Shown: positions 40,807 to 50,113, counted from the stretch's first letter. The stretch is 64,000 nt of DNA from Stenotrophomonas maltophilia (GCF_002205165.1 NZ_NIVS01000007.1:94349-158348); one strand, 5' to 3'. The notes: generated by a model not told the origin, from the sequence alone. A program made the numbers and translations.

Positions 40807-42696
40807 TCAGTAGATCGGCGTCACTTTCATCTGCGGCAGCGGCCGTGGCGCACCGTCGGTCAGATCCGGCCCGAGGTCTTCCCAGATCTGGCCCTGTTCG
40901 ACCATGTGCCGCCACAACTGCTGCGATTCGCGGCGTTTGTCTTCCGAGCTCAGGCGGTAGGAGGGCGGTACCGGCGAGCCGGTGGCCACACTTTGATACG
41001 CATCCGAGTACGCCGCCACCCGCTGCGCGGGGTCGTCGGTGCGCGCCACATCCAGCGTGTAGCGCTGGTAGGCCGAGGCCAGGTTGCGCCACCGGATCCA
41101 GTAGTGATTGGCGAACGAGAAATCGCAGAAGCGCTCGCCGGCAATGCTGCCCTTGTCGGCGATGCGGCTGAGCACGGCCTGTGGCATGTCCAGGTTCATG
41201 CCGCCTTCGTCGCCCTCCAGCGCCACATGCACGATGCGGTCACGGTAGCCCGGCGCGCGGGCCTGCAGCACATCGCGCCAGTTCTGCATGGTCGAGACGA
41301 TCGAGAACAGAAAGCCGGACATCTCCGCGGCGGCCAGCGGCTGCGCGATGGACTGGTAGGTACGCTGCCAGCCATGGCGGTTCTCGGTCGGCAGGAAGAC
41401 CGCCTGCTCCGCCCGCGCATGCGCATCGCCGTGGGCCAGCACGCTGACCGCCTCGGCGTGGCGCGGATACACCAGATTGATGCCGAAGGTCGGCCAGCGC
41501 GGCAGCGCGGCGTCGAACAGATGGATCGGGAAGTTGCTGCTGATCCCGCCATCGGAGAACCAGCACACACGGAACGCGGTGATCACCGGGCCACAGCTCT
41601 GGCCACCACTGGTGAGCCCTTCCATGCTGTCGGCCACGTTGGTGTTGTCGCGTCGGGGCTCGGCATCGGCGACCGGCGCGCAGCGGCGCTCACGGCGGGC
41701 CGGCTCATGCAGCGGCACCGCGCTGATCAGCAGCGGGAAGCTCAGGCTCATGCGCGTGGCGACCAGCACCGGCAGATCCTCGCCATCGACCAGACGATAG
41801 TAATCGCGCCCGTCGACCCGCTCCGGTGCGCCAGCGCGCGCGACCAGCCACGCGACCACGCTGGCCGGAAACAGCTGCGCGAATTCCTCGCGCAGGAACC
41901 AGAAGTGCGCCGCGTTGAACGGCAGGGTGCGCGGCTCACTGTGCGAGATGCAGGTGGTGATCATCTGCAGCGTGATCGCGTGCGCGCCGCGGGGCTCGCC
42001 GGGATAACGTGGTGCGGCATGCAGATCGCCGAAGGTCAATGGCTGGTCATCCGGCTTGCCGGCCAATGCCTGCAGCCGGGTGTGCAGCCAATCGGTCAGC
42101 GCCGGTGAGGAGGCACTCGGCTGGGTGCTGCCATTGCACAGGCCGAGCAGGTTGCGGCGCGCCACGCGCGCCACGCGCAGCGCCGAGGCCAGCACACCGG
42201 CCCCGTAGGCGCACAGCAGCGAGGGCAGCAATGTCGCCCAGATGCCGTCGATGCCACCGGCCAGGTATCCGATCCCGAGCAGGCCGGCCAGCGAGACCAG
42301 CAGTTCCAGCGGCGCAATCGCGAACACCGCGGCGAGCAGGCAGGCGATCTTGCGCAGCAGGCCGGCTTTGCCGGTGAGCATCACCAGCAGGCGATACGCG
42401 GTACGCGCGCCATACGCCGGCTGGAACAGGCTGTGGATGAAGCCCTGCCGCGACAGCTGCGCCGAGACCTCGGCCAGCCCGGGAAAGCCCACCGCGTCCG
42501 CCACCGGTTCACCCGCGTGGCGACGCCGATCGCCCAGCGCGGCCGCAGCGGCGACGGCGGCGGCAATCGCGCCGGCCGAGGTGCCGCCGATGCTCTTGAA
42601 GCGGTACTCGCGGGCCAGCGACAGCACCGCATTGGGATACACGATGCCGCTGGTGATGCCGCCCTTCATGACCAGATCGCAGTACTTGTCCGCCAC
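40807..42696 (-). CDS. patatin-like phospholipase with inner membrane segments
   Basis: 629 residues from the GTG at 42696 (GAGGG site 8 nt upstream). CDLVMKGGITSGIVYPNAVL is the oxyanion start, SIGGTSAGAIAAAVAAAAAL the nucleophile elbow G-x-S-x-G, and WFSDGGISSNFPIHLFDAAL the catalytic Asp (DGG). Between them, residues about 130-195, are two or three hydrophobic stretches (FAIAPLELLVSLAGLLGIGY, LLPSLLCAYGAGVLASALRV) that split the catalytic domain, which is unusual for soluble patatins. The substrate is unknown. Confidence 0.85.
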   Translation of the reverse strand: MADKYCDLVMKGGITSGIVYPNAVLSLAREYRFKSIGGTSAGAIAAAVAAAAALGDRRRHAGEPVADAVGFPGLAEVSAQLSRQGFIHSLFQPAYGARTAYRLLVMLTGKAGLLRKIACLLAAVFAIAPLELLVSLAGLLGIGYLAGGIDGIWATLLPSLLCAYGAGVLASALRVARVARRNLLGLCNGSTQPSASSPALTDWLHTRLQALAGKPDDQPLTFGDLHAAPRYPGEPRGAHAITLQMITTCISHSEPRTLPFNAAHFWFLREEFAQLFPASVVAWLVARAGAPERVDGRDYYRLVDGEDLPVLVATRMSLSFPLLISAVPLHEPARRERRCAPVADAEPRRDNTNVADSMEGLTSGGQSCGPVITAFRVCWFSDGGISSNFPIHLFDAALPRWPTFGINLVYPRHAEAVSVLAHGDAHARAEQAVFLPTENRHGWQRTYQSIAQPLAAAEMSGFLFSIVSTMQNWRDVLQARAPGYRDRIVHVALEGDEGGMNLDMPQAVLSRIADKGSIAGERFCDFSFANHYWIRWRNLASAYQRYTLDVARTDDPAQRVAAYSDAYQSVATGSPVPPSYRLSSEDKRRESQQLWRHMVEQGQIWEDLGPDLTDGAPRPLPQMKVTPIY

Positions 42697-42801
42697 GTTG
42701 CCGCCCTCTGTCCGCCCGTGCGCGGCCGATCCACGCACCCTCCTCGCCTGTCCCTGCAACGATGCAGGGGCCAAGGAGGTCGATGACGACAGTATCGCCT
42801 G

Positions 42802-42828
42802 CGCGCTTCTCAGGGCCTGAGAAGCGCG
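42802..42828. terminator. 13-bp perfect palindrome after the lipocalin gene
   Basis: CGCGCTTCTCAGG (42802-42814), one G, CCTGAGAAGCGCG (42816-42828): no mismatch. It lies 12 nt beyond the lipocalin stop and before the patatin leader. It has no T run, so it is either a weak terminator or an mRNA 3'-end stabiliser for the lipid operon. Confidence 0.5.
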
Positions 42829-42840
42829 GCACGGAACGGC

Positions 42841-43377
42841 TTATTCGGCCTTGCCGGACTGCGGCACGCGCCGCACCTGGGAGAGGTCGTAGCCCAGTGC
42901 GGCGATACGGGTCATGGCGGCTTGATAGTCGGCATCGGAGATGGTCGGGGTACGGGCCAGGAGCCACATGTAGTCGCGCTTGCTGCGGCCGACGATGGTC
43001 TGCTGGTACTCCGGATCCAGGTCCACGATCACGTATTCGGCCTGGATCGGCCAGATGAACTGCATGCCCCAGATGGCGCCACCGGTGCCTTCCTTGACCG
43101 TGCCGATCGGGTGCATGGTCTTCACCGGTGCCTGGAAGCTGCCCTTGCGATAACGGAAGGTGGTCTGGATACGGCCGTCCGGGCGCAGTGCATAGGATTC
43201 CACCGCGTCGAACGCTTCGCGCTCGGGCCGGCTGGGAATATGCGCGATAACGTACCAGTCGCCCATGAAGCGCGGCACATCGACATGCGCCACCGGCGGG
43301 ATCGGGCGGGTGTTGCCGCTGCAGCCGCCGAGCATCATGCCGACGACCAGCAAAGGGATGAGAGCACGGATCGACAT
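42841..43377 (-). CDS. blc: outer-membrane lipocalin lipoprotein (Blc-like)
   Basis: 178 residues. Signal with lipobox LGGC (Cys 19). HVDVPRFMGDWYVIAHIPSR contains the lipocalin G-x-W, and DYMWLLARTPTISDADYQAA plus the final Arg motif complete the bacterial Blc pattern. It binds and moves lipids in the envelope. Last gene of the ECF-controlled lipid operon, 28 nt behind the methyltransferase. Confidence 0.88.
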   Translation of the reverse strand: MSIRALIPLLVVGMMLGGCSGNTRPIPPVAHVDVPRFMGDWYVIAHIPSRPEREAFDAVESYALRPDGRIQTTFRYRKGSFQAPVKTMHPIGTVKEGTGGAIWGMQFIWPIQAEYVIVDLDPEYQQTIVGRSKRDYMWLLARTPTISDADYQAAMTRIAALGYDLSQVRRVPQSGKAE

Positions 43378-43405
43378 GACGGCTTGCTCCAGTAACGTGG
43401 GGTGA

Positions 43406-44479
43406 TCACGGTCGGTTGAACAGGTAGTGGGCGACCTGCCATTGCTGGCCCTGCTGGTAGCCGAACAGCTCTGCGCAGGCCATCCAGAACATGCGCCAGC
43501 GCTGGTGCCACAGCGCGGCAGAGGCATCGCCGTAGGTTTGACGCAGCACGGCCATCACCGCGTCTTTCTCGCGATCCTGATTGGCCAGCCAGTGATTGGC
43601 GGTGCGCTCGTAGTGGGTGCCATCGAGCAGCCAGCGCTGCTGCAGCTGCAGGTGCTGCTGGAAGAACAGCAGCGTATCGGCCGCGGGCATCAGGCCACCG
43701 GTGAAGAAGTGGCGGCCCATCCAGTTGTCGTCGCCCTCGGTCTCGAACGGGTACATCAGCGTGCGGTGCACGAAGATATGCACGAACAGCTTCCCCTCCG
43801 GCCGCAGCCAGCGGTGGATGCGCTGCAGCAGCTGCGGGTAGTTGCGCATGTGCTCGAACATCTCGATGGAGACACAGCGGTCGAAGCTCTCCGCATCCAG
43901 CATCAGATGATTCACATCACGGGTCAGCACGGTGACGTTGATCAGGCCACGTGCACGGCACTGCCCCAGGATGTACTCGCGCTGGCTGTTGGAGTTGGAG
44001 ACGGCGGTGATCTGCGCGTTCGGGTAGCACTCGGCCATCCACAGCGTCAGCGACCCCCAGCCGCAGCCCAGCTCCAGGATGTGTTGCCCATCGGCCAGCT
44101 GCGCGCGCTCGCCGTACAGCGCGAGCATCGCCTCTTCGGCTTCGTCCAGCGTTTCAGTGCCGGTGGCGTAGTAGCAGCTGCTGTACTTCAGGCGCTTGCC
44201 CAGGCAACGATGGAAGAATTCGGCCGGCACTTCGTAGTGCTGGCGATTGGCCGCATCCACATGCAGCGCCACCGCGCTGCTGGCCAGCCCGGCAATGCGC
44301 GCGGCAAAGCGCTGCGACTGCACCTGCTGGCCGCCCGCAAGCTCTTCGCGCAGGCGCTGCTCGCACTGGCGGCGGATGCCCAGCCGCAACAGCGCATCGG
44401 GCAGCAGCCCGCGTTCGGCCATGCCGGTCAGGCCCGGCGCGTAGTCCGGCAGCGGAAGACGGTCACTGGCGACATTCAT
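43406..44479 (-). CDS. CFA-synthase-like SAM methyltransferase (second copy)
   Basis: 357 residues. ILELGCGWGSLTLWMAECYP is the SAM motif; HYEVPAEFFHRCLGKRLKYS SCYY and CVSIEMFEHMRNY follow the cyclopropane synthase / coclaurine N-methyltransferase branch. It is shorter at the N-terminus than the 418-residue copy in the same operon and clearly diverged, so it likely acts on another lipid or step. Overlaps the DUF1295 gene by 4 nt. Confidence 0.85.
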   Translation of the reverse strand: MNVASDRLPLPDYAPGLTGMAERGLLPDALLRLGIRRQCEQRLREELAGGQQVQSQRFAARIAGLASSAVALHVDAANRQHYEVPAEFFHRCLGKRLKYSSCYYATGTETLDEAEEAMLALYGERAQLADGQHILELGCGWGSLTLWMAECYPNAQITAVSNSNSQREYILGQCRARGLINVTVLTRDVNHLMLDAESFDRCVSIEMFEHMRNYPQLLQRIHRWLRPEGKLFVHIFVHRTLMYPFETEGDDNWMGRHFFTGGLMPAADTLLFFQQHLQLQQRWLLDGTHYERTANHWLANQDREKDAVMAVLRQTYGDASAALWHQRWRMFWMACAELFGYQQGQQWQVAHYLFNRP

Positions 44480-45273
44480 GGGGAAGACTCCTTGCGGGCA
44501 TGCGACGAGCGGGAGGGGAACCAGGGAAACAGCATCGGCGTGGTGCGCTGGTACTCGCGGTAGTCCTCACCGCGCGAGCGCAGCGCCTGCGCCTCGGTGA
44601 AGGGAATGCCGCTGACCCAGCGCAGGAATACGTACATCACCAGCGGGCCGGACCAGGCCAGCCACCACAACGGCGACTGCACGGCCAGCAGCACGTAGGT
44701 GAACCAGTGCAGCCATTCGAAGAAATAGTTGGGGTGCCGCGAGTAGCGCCACAGCCCGTCCCGGCAGGTCTTGCCGTTGTTCGCGGGATTCGCGCGGAAG
44801 CGCGCCAGCTGGCGGTCGGCGATGGATTCACCGCCCACGCTCAGCAGCCACATCGCCACCGCCGCGAGCAGCCAGCCCCACCCCTGCGGTTGCGGATTGA
44901 CTGACACGGCCACGAACGGCAGCGCGAACAGCACGATCAGCAGGGCCTGGAACTGGAAAAAGCCGAAGATCTTTCCCTGATGGCCGTTCCAATGCTTGCG
45001 CAGGTGCTGGTAGCGACCATCCTCGGGCTCGCTGCGCACGCGGTGCCACAGGTGCAGCGCCAGCCGTGAACCCCACAGACCGCCCAGCACCGCCAGCGCG
45101 ATCCTCGGCATCGCCGCGCCATCGCCGAGCAGTGCCAGCAACAGGGCAGACGCGCCCACACCCTTGGCCCAGAGCACATCGACCACGCCGATGTTCTGGT
45201 GCCGGCGTTGCCACCACCAGCCCCAGGTCATGATCACGGCGGCATACAGCCACACCACCCACAGCATCTTCAT
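44476..45273 (-). CDS. DUF1295 membrane protein (steroid reductase-like)
   Basis: 265 residues, about six membrane segments. The C-terminal part GLWRYSRHPNYFFEWLHWFT and SRGEDYREYQRTTPMLFPWF has the NADPH/lipid-linked motif (R-H-P-N-Y-x-x-E) of the steroid 5-alpha-reductase/ICMT superfamily. It may reduce or isomerise a fatty acyl product. Overlaps DUF2878 by 4 nt. Confidence 0.85.
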   Translation of the reverse strand: MKMLWVVWLYAAVIMTWGWWWQRRHQNIGVVDVLWAKGVGASALLLALLGDGAAMPRIALAVLGGLWGSRLALHLWHRVRSEPEDGRYQHLRKHWNGHQGKIFGFFQFQALLIVLFALPFVAVSVNPQPQGWGWLLAAVAMWLLSVGGESIADRQLARFRANPANNGKTCRDGLWRYSRHPNYFFEWLHWFTYVLLAVQSPLWWLAWSGPLVMYVFLRWVSGIPFTEAQALRSRGEDYREYQRTTPMLFPWFPSRSSHARKESSP

Positions 45274-45827
45274 CGTGTCTCTCCAGGAGCGAGTGTGGTC
45301 AGGGCTGCCGTTCGACTCTGCCAATGACGGGCGCAGGCGGCCAGCAGCGGCAGCGCGACCGCCCAGCCGAGGCCGAGCAGCAGCACGCCGTGCCACGGCG
45401 GTGCGGCGAAGAGCACCGAGGACCAGCCACGTGCGGCGGACAGGTAGGCCAACGGGGCCAACAGCAGGCCGACCAGCGCAGCAGCAATCAGGTGCCGCTG
45501 CAGCACCGCGAACGACACCGTCAGCGTCATCGCGAAGGCGGCCCACAGGGCAAGAATCCAGACCGGGGCGATCCACGCGGGATCGTTGCCGGCCGCGTAC
45601 GTCACCCACCCGGAGGCACCCGCCAGCCCATCCACGACCAGTCCGCACCCGACCGCCACCAGCAGGAGCCTGACCTCCACCGAGGGCTGCGCCGACCACG
45701 CCAGCTGGCTGCCTACATACACGGCCGCTGCCACCAGCGCGGGCCAGCGCAGCCCATGAGCGGCACCGATCACGGCGCACAGCCAGACCAGCTGGTTGCC
45801 GATCACGTTGGCCCAGAAACGTGGCAC
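45270..45827 (-). CDS. DUF2878 membrane protein
   Basis: 185 residues with five or six membrane segments (NQLVWLCAVIGAAHGLRWPA, PVWILALWAAFAMTLTVSFA). The start FWANVIGNQLVWLCAVIGA and the W-x-x-F-A-x-T-L-x-x-S middle are typical of DUF2878, which is often found with CFA synthase and DUF1295 genes. Its function is not known. It follows the CFA synthase by 1 nt. Confidence 0.8.
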   Translation of the reverse strand: MPRFWANVIGNQLVWLCAVIGAAHGLRWPALVAAAVYVGSQLAWSAQPSVEVRLLLVAVGCGLVVDGLAGASGWVTYAAGNDPAWIAPVWILALWAAFAMTLTVSFAVLQRHLIAAALVGLLLAPLAYLSAARGWSSVLFAAPPWHGVLLLGLGWAVALPLLAACARHWQSRTAALTTLAPGETR

Positions 45828-45828
45828 C

Positions 45829-47085
45829 TCAGCCCTCCGCCGCGATCAGCGCGGGCCGGTAGCCCGGGCGCGCCATCAGCAGGTGCGAAACGCCGATGGA
45901 GCGCTCCAGGAAGCCCCCTTCGCAGTACGCCAGATAGAACTCCCACAGACGGATGAAGCGTGCATCGAAGCCCTGCGCGCGCACTGCCGGCAGCTGGGCC
46001 AGGAAGCGCTGGCGCCACGCGCGCAGCGTGAGCGCATAGGACGGGCCGAAATCATGCTGGCCGATCAGCTGCAGGTCGCTGCTGCGGGTCTTGGCCGCAA
46101 CGATCGCGTTGATCGAGGGGATGAAGCTGCCGGGGAACACGAAGCGCTTGATGTAGTCGACGCTGCGCCGGGCCTGCTCGTAACGCTGGTCTTCGATGGT
46201 GATGGCCTGCAGCAGCGCCAAACCATCGTCCTTGAGCAGGCGGGTGAGCGTGGCGAAGTAGGTATCCAGGTACTGCGCACCGATCGCCTCGATCATCTCG
46301 ATGGAGACCAGCTTGTCGTACTGGCCCTCCAGATCGCGGTAGTCCTTGAGCAGCAGGGTCACCTTGTCCTGCAGGCCGGCCGCCTCCACCCGCTGCTTGG
46401 CCAGCGTGTACTGCTCGACCGAGATGGTGGTGGTGGTGACGTGGCAACCGATGTGCCGCGCCGCGTATAGCGCGAAGCCGCCCCAGCCGGTGCCGATCTC
46501 GACCACGCGATCGGCGGCGGTGAGCTGCAGCTGCTCGCAGATTCGCGCGAGTTTGCGCTCGGAGGCTGCCTCCAGCGTGTCGTCTGGGCTCGCATACAGC
46601 GCCGAGGAGTACATCAGGTCGCCGGACAGGAACAGCGAGAAGAACGGGTTGCCCAGATCGTAGTGCGCGGCGATGTTGCGGCGGCTGCCTTCGCGCGTGT
46701 TGCGGCGCAGCCGGTTCCAGCCTTTCAGCAGCCAACCGCCGAGGCGGGCCGGGCCGCGCTCCATGCCATCGAGCAGATCCCGGTTGCGTACCAGCAGCTG
46801 CACCAGCGCGACCAGGTCATCGCAGCGCCAGTCACCGCGGATGTAGGCCTCGCCCGCACCGACACTGCCCTGCGCGGCCACCGCGCGATAGAAGCCGGGA
46901 TCATCCACCCAGACCGTCACCTGTGGCGTGGCCTGTGGATCACCGATCAGCACATCGCCGAGCGCATCGCGCAGGCGCAGATGGCCGCCGCGCAGCGGGG
47001 CGAGCTGCGCCAGCAGGCGCCCGCGCAGGAACCCTTCAAGGGCGGATGGCTGCGGCAGGGCCACCGCGCGGGTCATGTCGTTCAT
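45829..47085 (-). CDS. cyclopropane-fatty-acyl-phospholipid synthase family protein
   Basis: 418 residues. GSVGAGEAYIRGDWRCDDLV is the N-terminal lipid-binding part; NIAAHYDLGNPFFSLFLSGD LMYSSALY, VVEIGTGWGGFALYAARHIG, KLVSIEMIEAIG and FVFPGSFIPSINAI are the conserved CFA synthase motifs. It adds a methyl(ene) group from SAM to unsaturated membrane lipids. Overlaps DUF1365 by 4 nt. Confidence 0.92.
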   Translation of the reverse strand: MNDMTRAVALPQPSALEGFLRGRLLAQLAPLRGGHLRLRDALGDVLIGDPQATPQVTVWVDDPGFYRAVAAQGSVGAGEAYIRGDWRCDDLVALVQLLVRNRDLLDGMERGPARLGGWLLKGWNRLRRNTREGSRRNIAAHYDLGNPFFSLFLSGDLMYSSALYASPDDTLEAASERKLARICEQLQLTAADRVVEIGTGWGGFALYAARHIGCHVTTTTISVEQYTLAKQRVEAAGLQDKVTLLLKDYRDLEGQYDKLVSIEMIEAIGAQYLDTYFATLTRLLKDDGLALLQAITIEDQRYEQARRSVDYIKRFVFPGSFIPSINAIVAAKTRSSDLQLIGQHDFGPSYALTLRAWRQRFLAQLPAVRAQGFDARFIRLWEFYLAYCEGGFLERSIGVSHLLMARPGYRPALIAAEG

Positions 47086-47849
47086 GGGGATTTCCCGGCA
47101 AGAGAAGGATGGTCATGGACGGGGTTGCGCTTGATCCACAGGCGCAGCGCCTGCCAGTGGATCGCGGCTACCACCTTGAGGGTCATCAGCGGGTAGCGCA
47201 GCAGCACGCCGGCCAGGCCACGCCCGGTGAGCGGATGGCGCTGCATCACCAGATCGGCATCGAACTGGCACACCCCCTCGCGCCAGACCTGCATGTGCAC
47301 GTGCAGGTCCTCGCCAGGCGCGGTGAAGCGCCAGCGGTACTCGCAGTCCATCTGCATGAAGGGCGAGACGTGGAACTGCTTGTCGAACGACCAGCACAGC
47401 GCGCGGCCGTGGGCATCGGCCTGCGCCACCGGCAGCACGTAGGCGTGGCGCTCCTTCCACGGCGTATTGGTGATCTCCGCCACGATGCTGTCCAGCGTGG
47501 TGCCGTCGGCGGCATAGCAGTAGTAGAAGCTCACCGGATTGAACACATGGCCGGCGTAGCGCGGATGCGTCAGCAGGCGGATTGGCCCGGTCGGCGCACG
47601 CCCCAGCGCCTGCGTGATGCGGGCGCGCACCGCATCGGCCAGCGGCTGATCGGGCGCGCCGAGATAATCGCTGCGGCGGAACTCCACCACGTTGCGGCGG
47701 CCGACCGACCACAACCAGCGCCGCGCGAACAGGCGCGGCAGTTCGTCCAGGTCCAGCAACAGCTGCGCGATCGGATAGCCGAACGCGTGCGCGTGTGGTG
47801 CGTGGCGCCGGTGGCGCATCCAGCCACGGTAGATCGCACTGGCGGTCAT
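47082..47849 (-). CDS. DUF1365 protein
   Basis: 255 residues from the ATG at 47849. IYRGWMRHRRHAPHAHAFGY, LLTHPRYAGHVFNPVSFYYC YAADG and KQFHVSPFMQMDCEYRWRFT are the hallmark motifs of DUF1365. The family goes with FAD oxidoreductase and CFA-type genes in many Proteobacteria, some of them under ECF sigma control. Biochemical role is not settled; involvement in modified fatty acids is inferred. Confidence 0.88.
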   Translation of the reverse strand: MTASAIYRGWMRHRRHAPHAHAFGYPIAQLLLDLDELPRLFARRWLWSVGRRNVVEFRRSDYLGAPDQPLADAVRARITQALGRAPTGPIRLLTHPRYAGHVFNPVSFYYCYAADGTTLDSIVAEITNTPWKERHAYVLPVAQADAHGRALCWSFDKQFHVSPFMQMDCEYRWRFTAPGEDLHVHMQVWREGVCQFDADLVMQRHPLTGRGLAGVLLRYPLMTLKVVAAIHWQALRLWIKRNPVHDHPSLAGKSP

Positions 47850-49126
47850 GCCGGCAGTGCCTCGGCCAGCGGCCAGTAAGACTCCGCATCCAGCGCCTGC
47901 AGCGCATCGACCACGCGCCGCGCACTGCGGATGCCGTCTTCGTGGAAGCCCCAGCCCCAGTAGGCGCCGGCGAACCAGGTACGGCGATGGCCCTGGATCT
48001 CCGCCCAGCGCTGCTGTGCCCGCACCATCGCGTGATCGTGCACCGGGTGGGCGTACTGCAGGCGACGCAGCACGGTGGCCGGATCGATCGCACTGCTGCG
48101 GTTGAGGGTGACCACCAAAGGCGTGGGCGTATCGATGCCCTGCAGCAGGTTCATGCAGTAGCTCACCGTGCACGGCGCCAGCGGATCGCGCGGCACGTGC
48201 GCGTTCCAGGCGGCCCAGGCCTTGCGGTCCCGCGGCAGCAGGCTGGCATCGGTATGCAGCACCACCTCGTTGGGCTGGTACCGGATCGCCCCCAGCACCG
48301 CACGCTCGGTGAGATCGGCATCGGACAGCAAGGCCAGGGCCTGATCGCTGTGGCAGGCCAGCACCAGCTGATCGAAGCCCTCCAGCCCGGCAGCACTGTG
48401 CACGCGCACGCCATGCTCGTGGCGCTCCACCCCGAACACCGGGCACTCCAGCCGCTCGCGGACCTGCCAGCGACTGCGCAGCGCCTCGACATACCGTGCC
48501 GAACCACCCTGCACCACCCGCCACGGCGCGCGCCCGGTCATCTGCAGCATCTGGTGGTTGGCCATGAACTGCACCAGGTAGCGCGCGGGGAAGGCGGCCA
48601 GGCTGGCCGTGGGCGAAGACCACAACGCCGAGGCCATCGGCAGCAGGTGCTCGTCGATGAAGGTGCGGCCATAGCGGCCCTTGGCCAGGAAATCGCCCAG
48701 CGAAGGGCCGTCGTCTTCGCGCTCCAGCAGCGCCGGCGCCTCGCGGTAGAACCGGCGCAGATCTCGCAGCATTCCCCAGAAGCGCGGCGAGACCAGATTG
48801 CGGCGCTGGCAGAACAGCGTATCCAGCGAGGTCGCGTTGTACTCCAGACCGCTGCGCTCGCTGTGCACCGAGAAACTCATCGTGGTCGGCTGCGAGGCGA
48901 CGCCCAGCTCCTCGAACAGCCCGGTGAGCAGCGGGTAGTGCGCGGGGTTGAACACGATGAAGCCGGTGTCCACCGCGTGTGTGCGGCCATCGACCTCCAC
49001 CTCGTGCGTATGGGTGTGGCCCCCCAGGTAGTCATTGGCTTCGAACAGCGTCACTTCGTGCTGCTGGCTCAGCCACCACGCACTGGAGAGGCCGGCGATG
49101 CCCGAGCCGATCACGGCGATACGCAT
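47846..49126 (-). CDS. FAD-dependent amine-oxidase-like oxidoreductase
   Basis: 426 residues from the ATG at 49126. RIAVIGSGIAGLSSAWWLSQ is the FAD-binding motif, EANDYLGGHTHTHEVEVDG the second part, and GAYWGWGFHEDGIRSARRVV the C-terminal flavin motif. It is probably a desaturase/oxidase acting on acyl lipids with its operon partners. It starts 1 nt after the desaturase stop and overlaps DUF1365 by 4 nt. Confidence 0.9.
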   Translation of the reverse strand: MRIAVIGSGIAGLSSAWWLSQQHEVTLFEANDYLGGHTHTHEVEVDGRTHAVDTGFIVFNPAHYPLLTGLFEELGVASQPTTMSFSVHSERSGLEYNATSLDTLFCQRRNLVSPRFWGMLRDLRRFYREAPALLEREDDGPSLGDFLAKGRYGRTFIDEHLLPMASALWSSPTASLAAFPARYLVQFMANHQMLQMTGRAPWRVVQGGSARYVEALRSRWQVRERLECPVFGVERHEHGVRVHSAAGLEGFDQLVLACHSDQALALLSDADLTERAVLGAIRYQPNEVVLHTDASLLPRDRKAWAAWNAHVPRDPLAPCTVSYCMNLLQGIDTPTPLVVTLNRSSAIDPATVLRRLQYAHPVHDHAMVRAQQRWAEIQGHRRTWFAGAYWGWGFHEDGIRSARRVVDALQALDAESYWPLAEALPA

Positions 49127-49127
49127 G

Positions 49128-50087
49128 TCAGTGCTCCGCCTTGGCCAGCACCCAGGCCGGCACGGGTTTGAGATCACGCACCAGCCCCAGCGCGGCCATC
49201 GCACGCAGGCCATACCAGGTGACATCCACTTCCCACCAGTAGAAGCCCTGGCGCGCGGTGCCCGGGAAGAAGTGGTGGTTGTTGTGCCAGCCCTCACCGA
49301 AGGTCAGCAGGGCAAGCCACAGGTTGTTGCGGCTGTCGTCTCCGGTGTTGAAGCGCTGGCGGCCGAAGCGGTGCGCCAGCGAGTTGATCGTCACCGTGGC
49401 GTGGAACAGCACCACGGTGGAAATGAAGAAACCCCACACCAGCATCTGCCCGCCGCTGGTGCCCCACGACGGCGCGATACGCTCCAGCAGGGCACCCAGG
49501 CCGAACAGGGCAGCGGCCAGCGCGACCGGCACCAGGGTGTCGAAACGATCCAGCCAGCGCAGCTCGGGATACCTGGCCAGGTCGGGAATGCGCGACCAGT
49601 CGGTGCGGAAGCCTTCCACCGTGAGGAACCAGCCCATGTGGCTCCACCAGAAGCCATGCACCGACGGCGAATGCGGATCGGCGGCGGTGTCGGTGTGGCG
49701 GTGATGATTGCGGTGATGCGCGGCCCACCACAGCGGCCCGCGCTGCACGCTGGAGGCGCCGATCAGCGCGAAGATGAACTGCACGGCGCGCGAGGTGCGG
49801 AACGTGCGGTGCGAGAAGTAGCGATGGTAGAAGGCGGTGATCGCGAACATGCGCACCGCGTACAACCCCACCGCCACACCCACCGCGACCCAGGAGACAC
49901 CCACCCAGATCACCGCCAGGCAGGCCAGGTGCATCGCCGCGAAGGGGATCGCCCGCACCCAGTCCACGCGCTGCGGCTCGCCTGCCGGGGCTGCCGCATC
50001 CGTGCTGGTGTCGAACCAGCGCAGCAGCGTGGCCCAGCGGCGTCGCGGTGCGCTGCGTCCTGCGTCCGGGGTGGGGCTGACCGACAT
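49128..50087 (-). CDS. acyl-CoA (delta-9 type) fatty acid desaturase
   Basis: 319 residues with four membrane segments. Three His boxes are intact: HRYFSHR, HHRNHHRHTD and HNNHHFF. The enzyme inserts a double bond using a di-iron centre and would supply the unsaturated chains that CFA-type enzymes modify. First gene of the eight-gene operon, directly behind an ECF-type promoter and with AGGAG 9 nt before the start. Confidence 0.93.
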   Translation of the reverse strand: MSVSPTPDAGRSAPRRRWATLLRWFDTSTDAAAPAGEPQRVDWVRAIPFAAMHLACLAVIWVGVSWVAVGVAVGLYAVRMFAITAFYHRYFSHRTFRTSRAVQFIFALIGASSVQRGPLWWAAHHRNHHRHTDTAADPHSPSVHGFWWSHMGWFLTVEGFRTDWSRIPDLARYPELRWLDRFDTLVPVALAAALFGLGALLERIAPSWGTSGGQMLVWGFFISTVVLFHATVTINSLAHRFGRQRFNTGDDSRNNLWLALLTFGEGWHNNHHFFPGTARQGFYWWEVDVTWYGLRAMAALGLVRDLKPVPAWVLAKAEH

Positions 50088-50113
50088 GACTCGCTTCTCC
50101 TGAGGCGTTAACA

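Noticed and set aside
47850..48623. N-terminal extension of the DUF1365 frame
   Set aside because: It runs through the FAD oxidoreductase gene in another frame; DUF1365 starts at 47849 with a 4-nt overlap.
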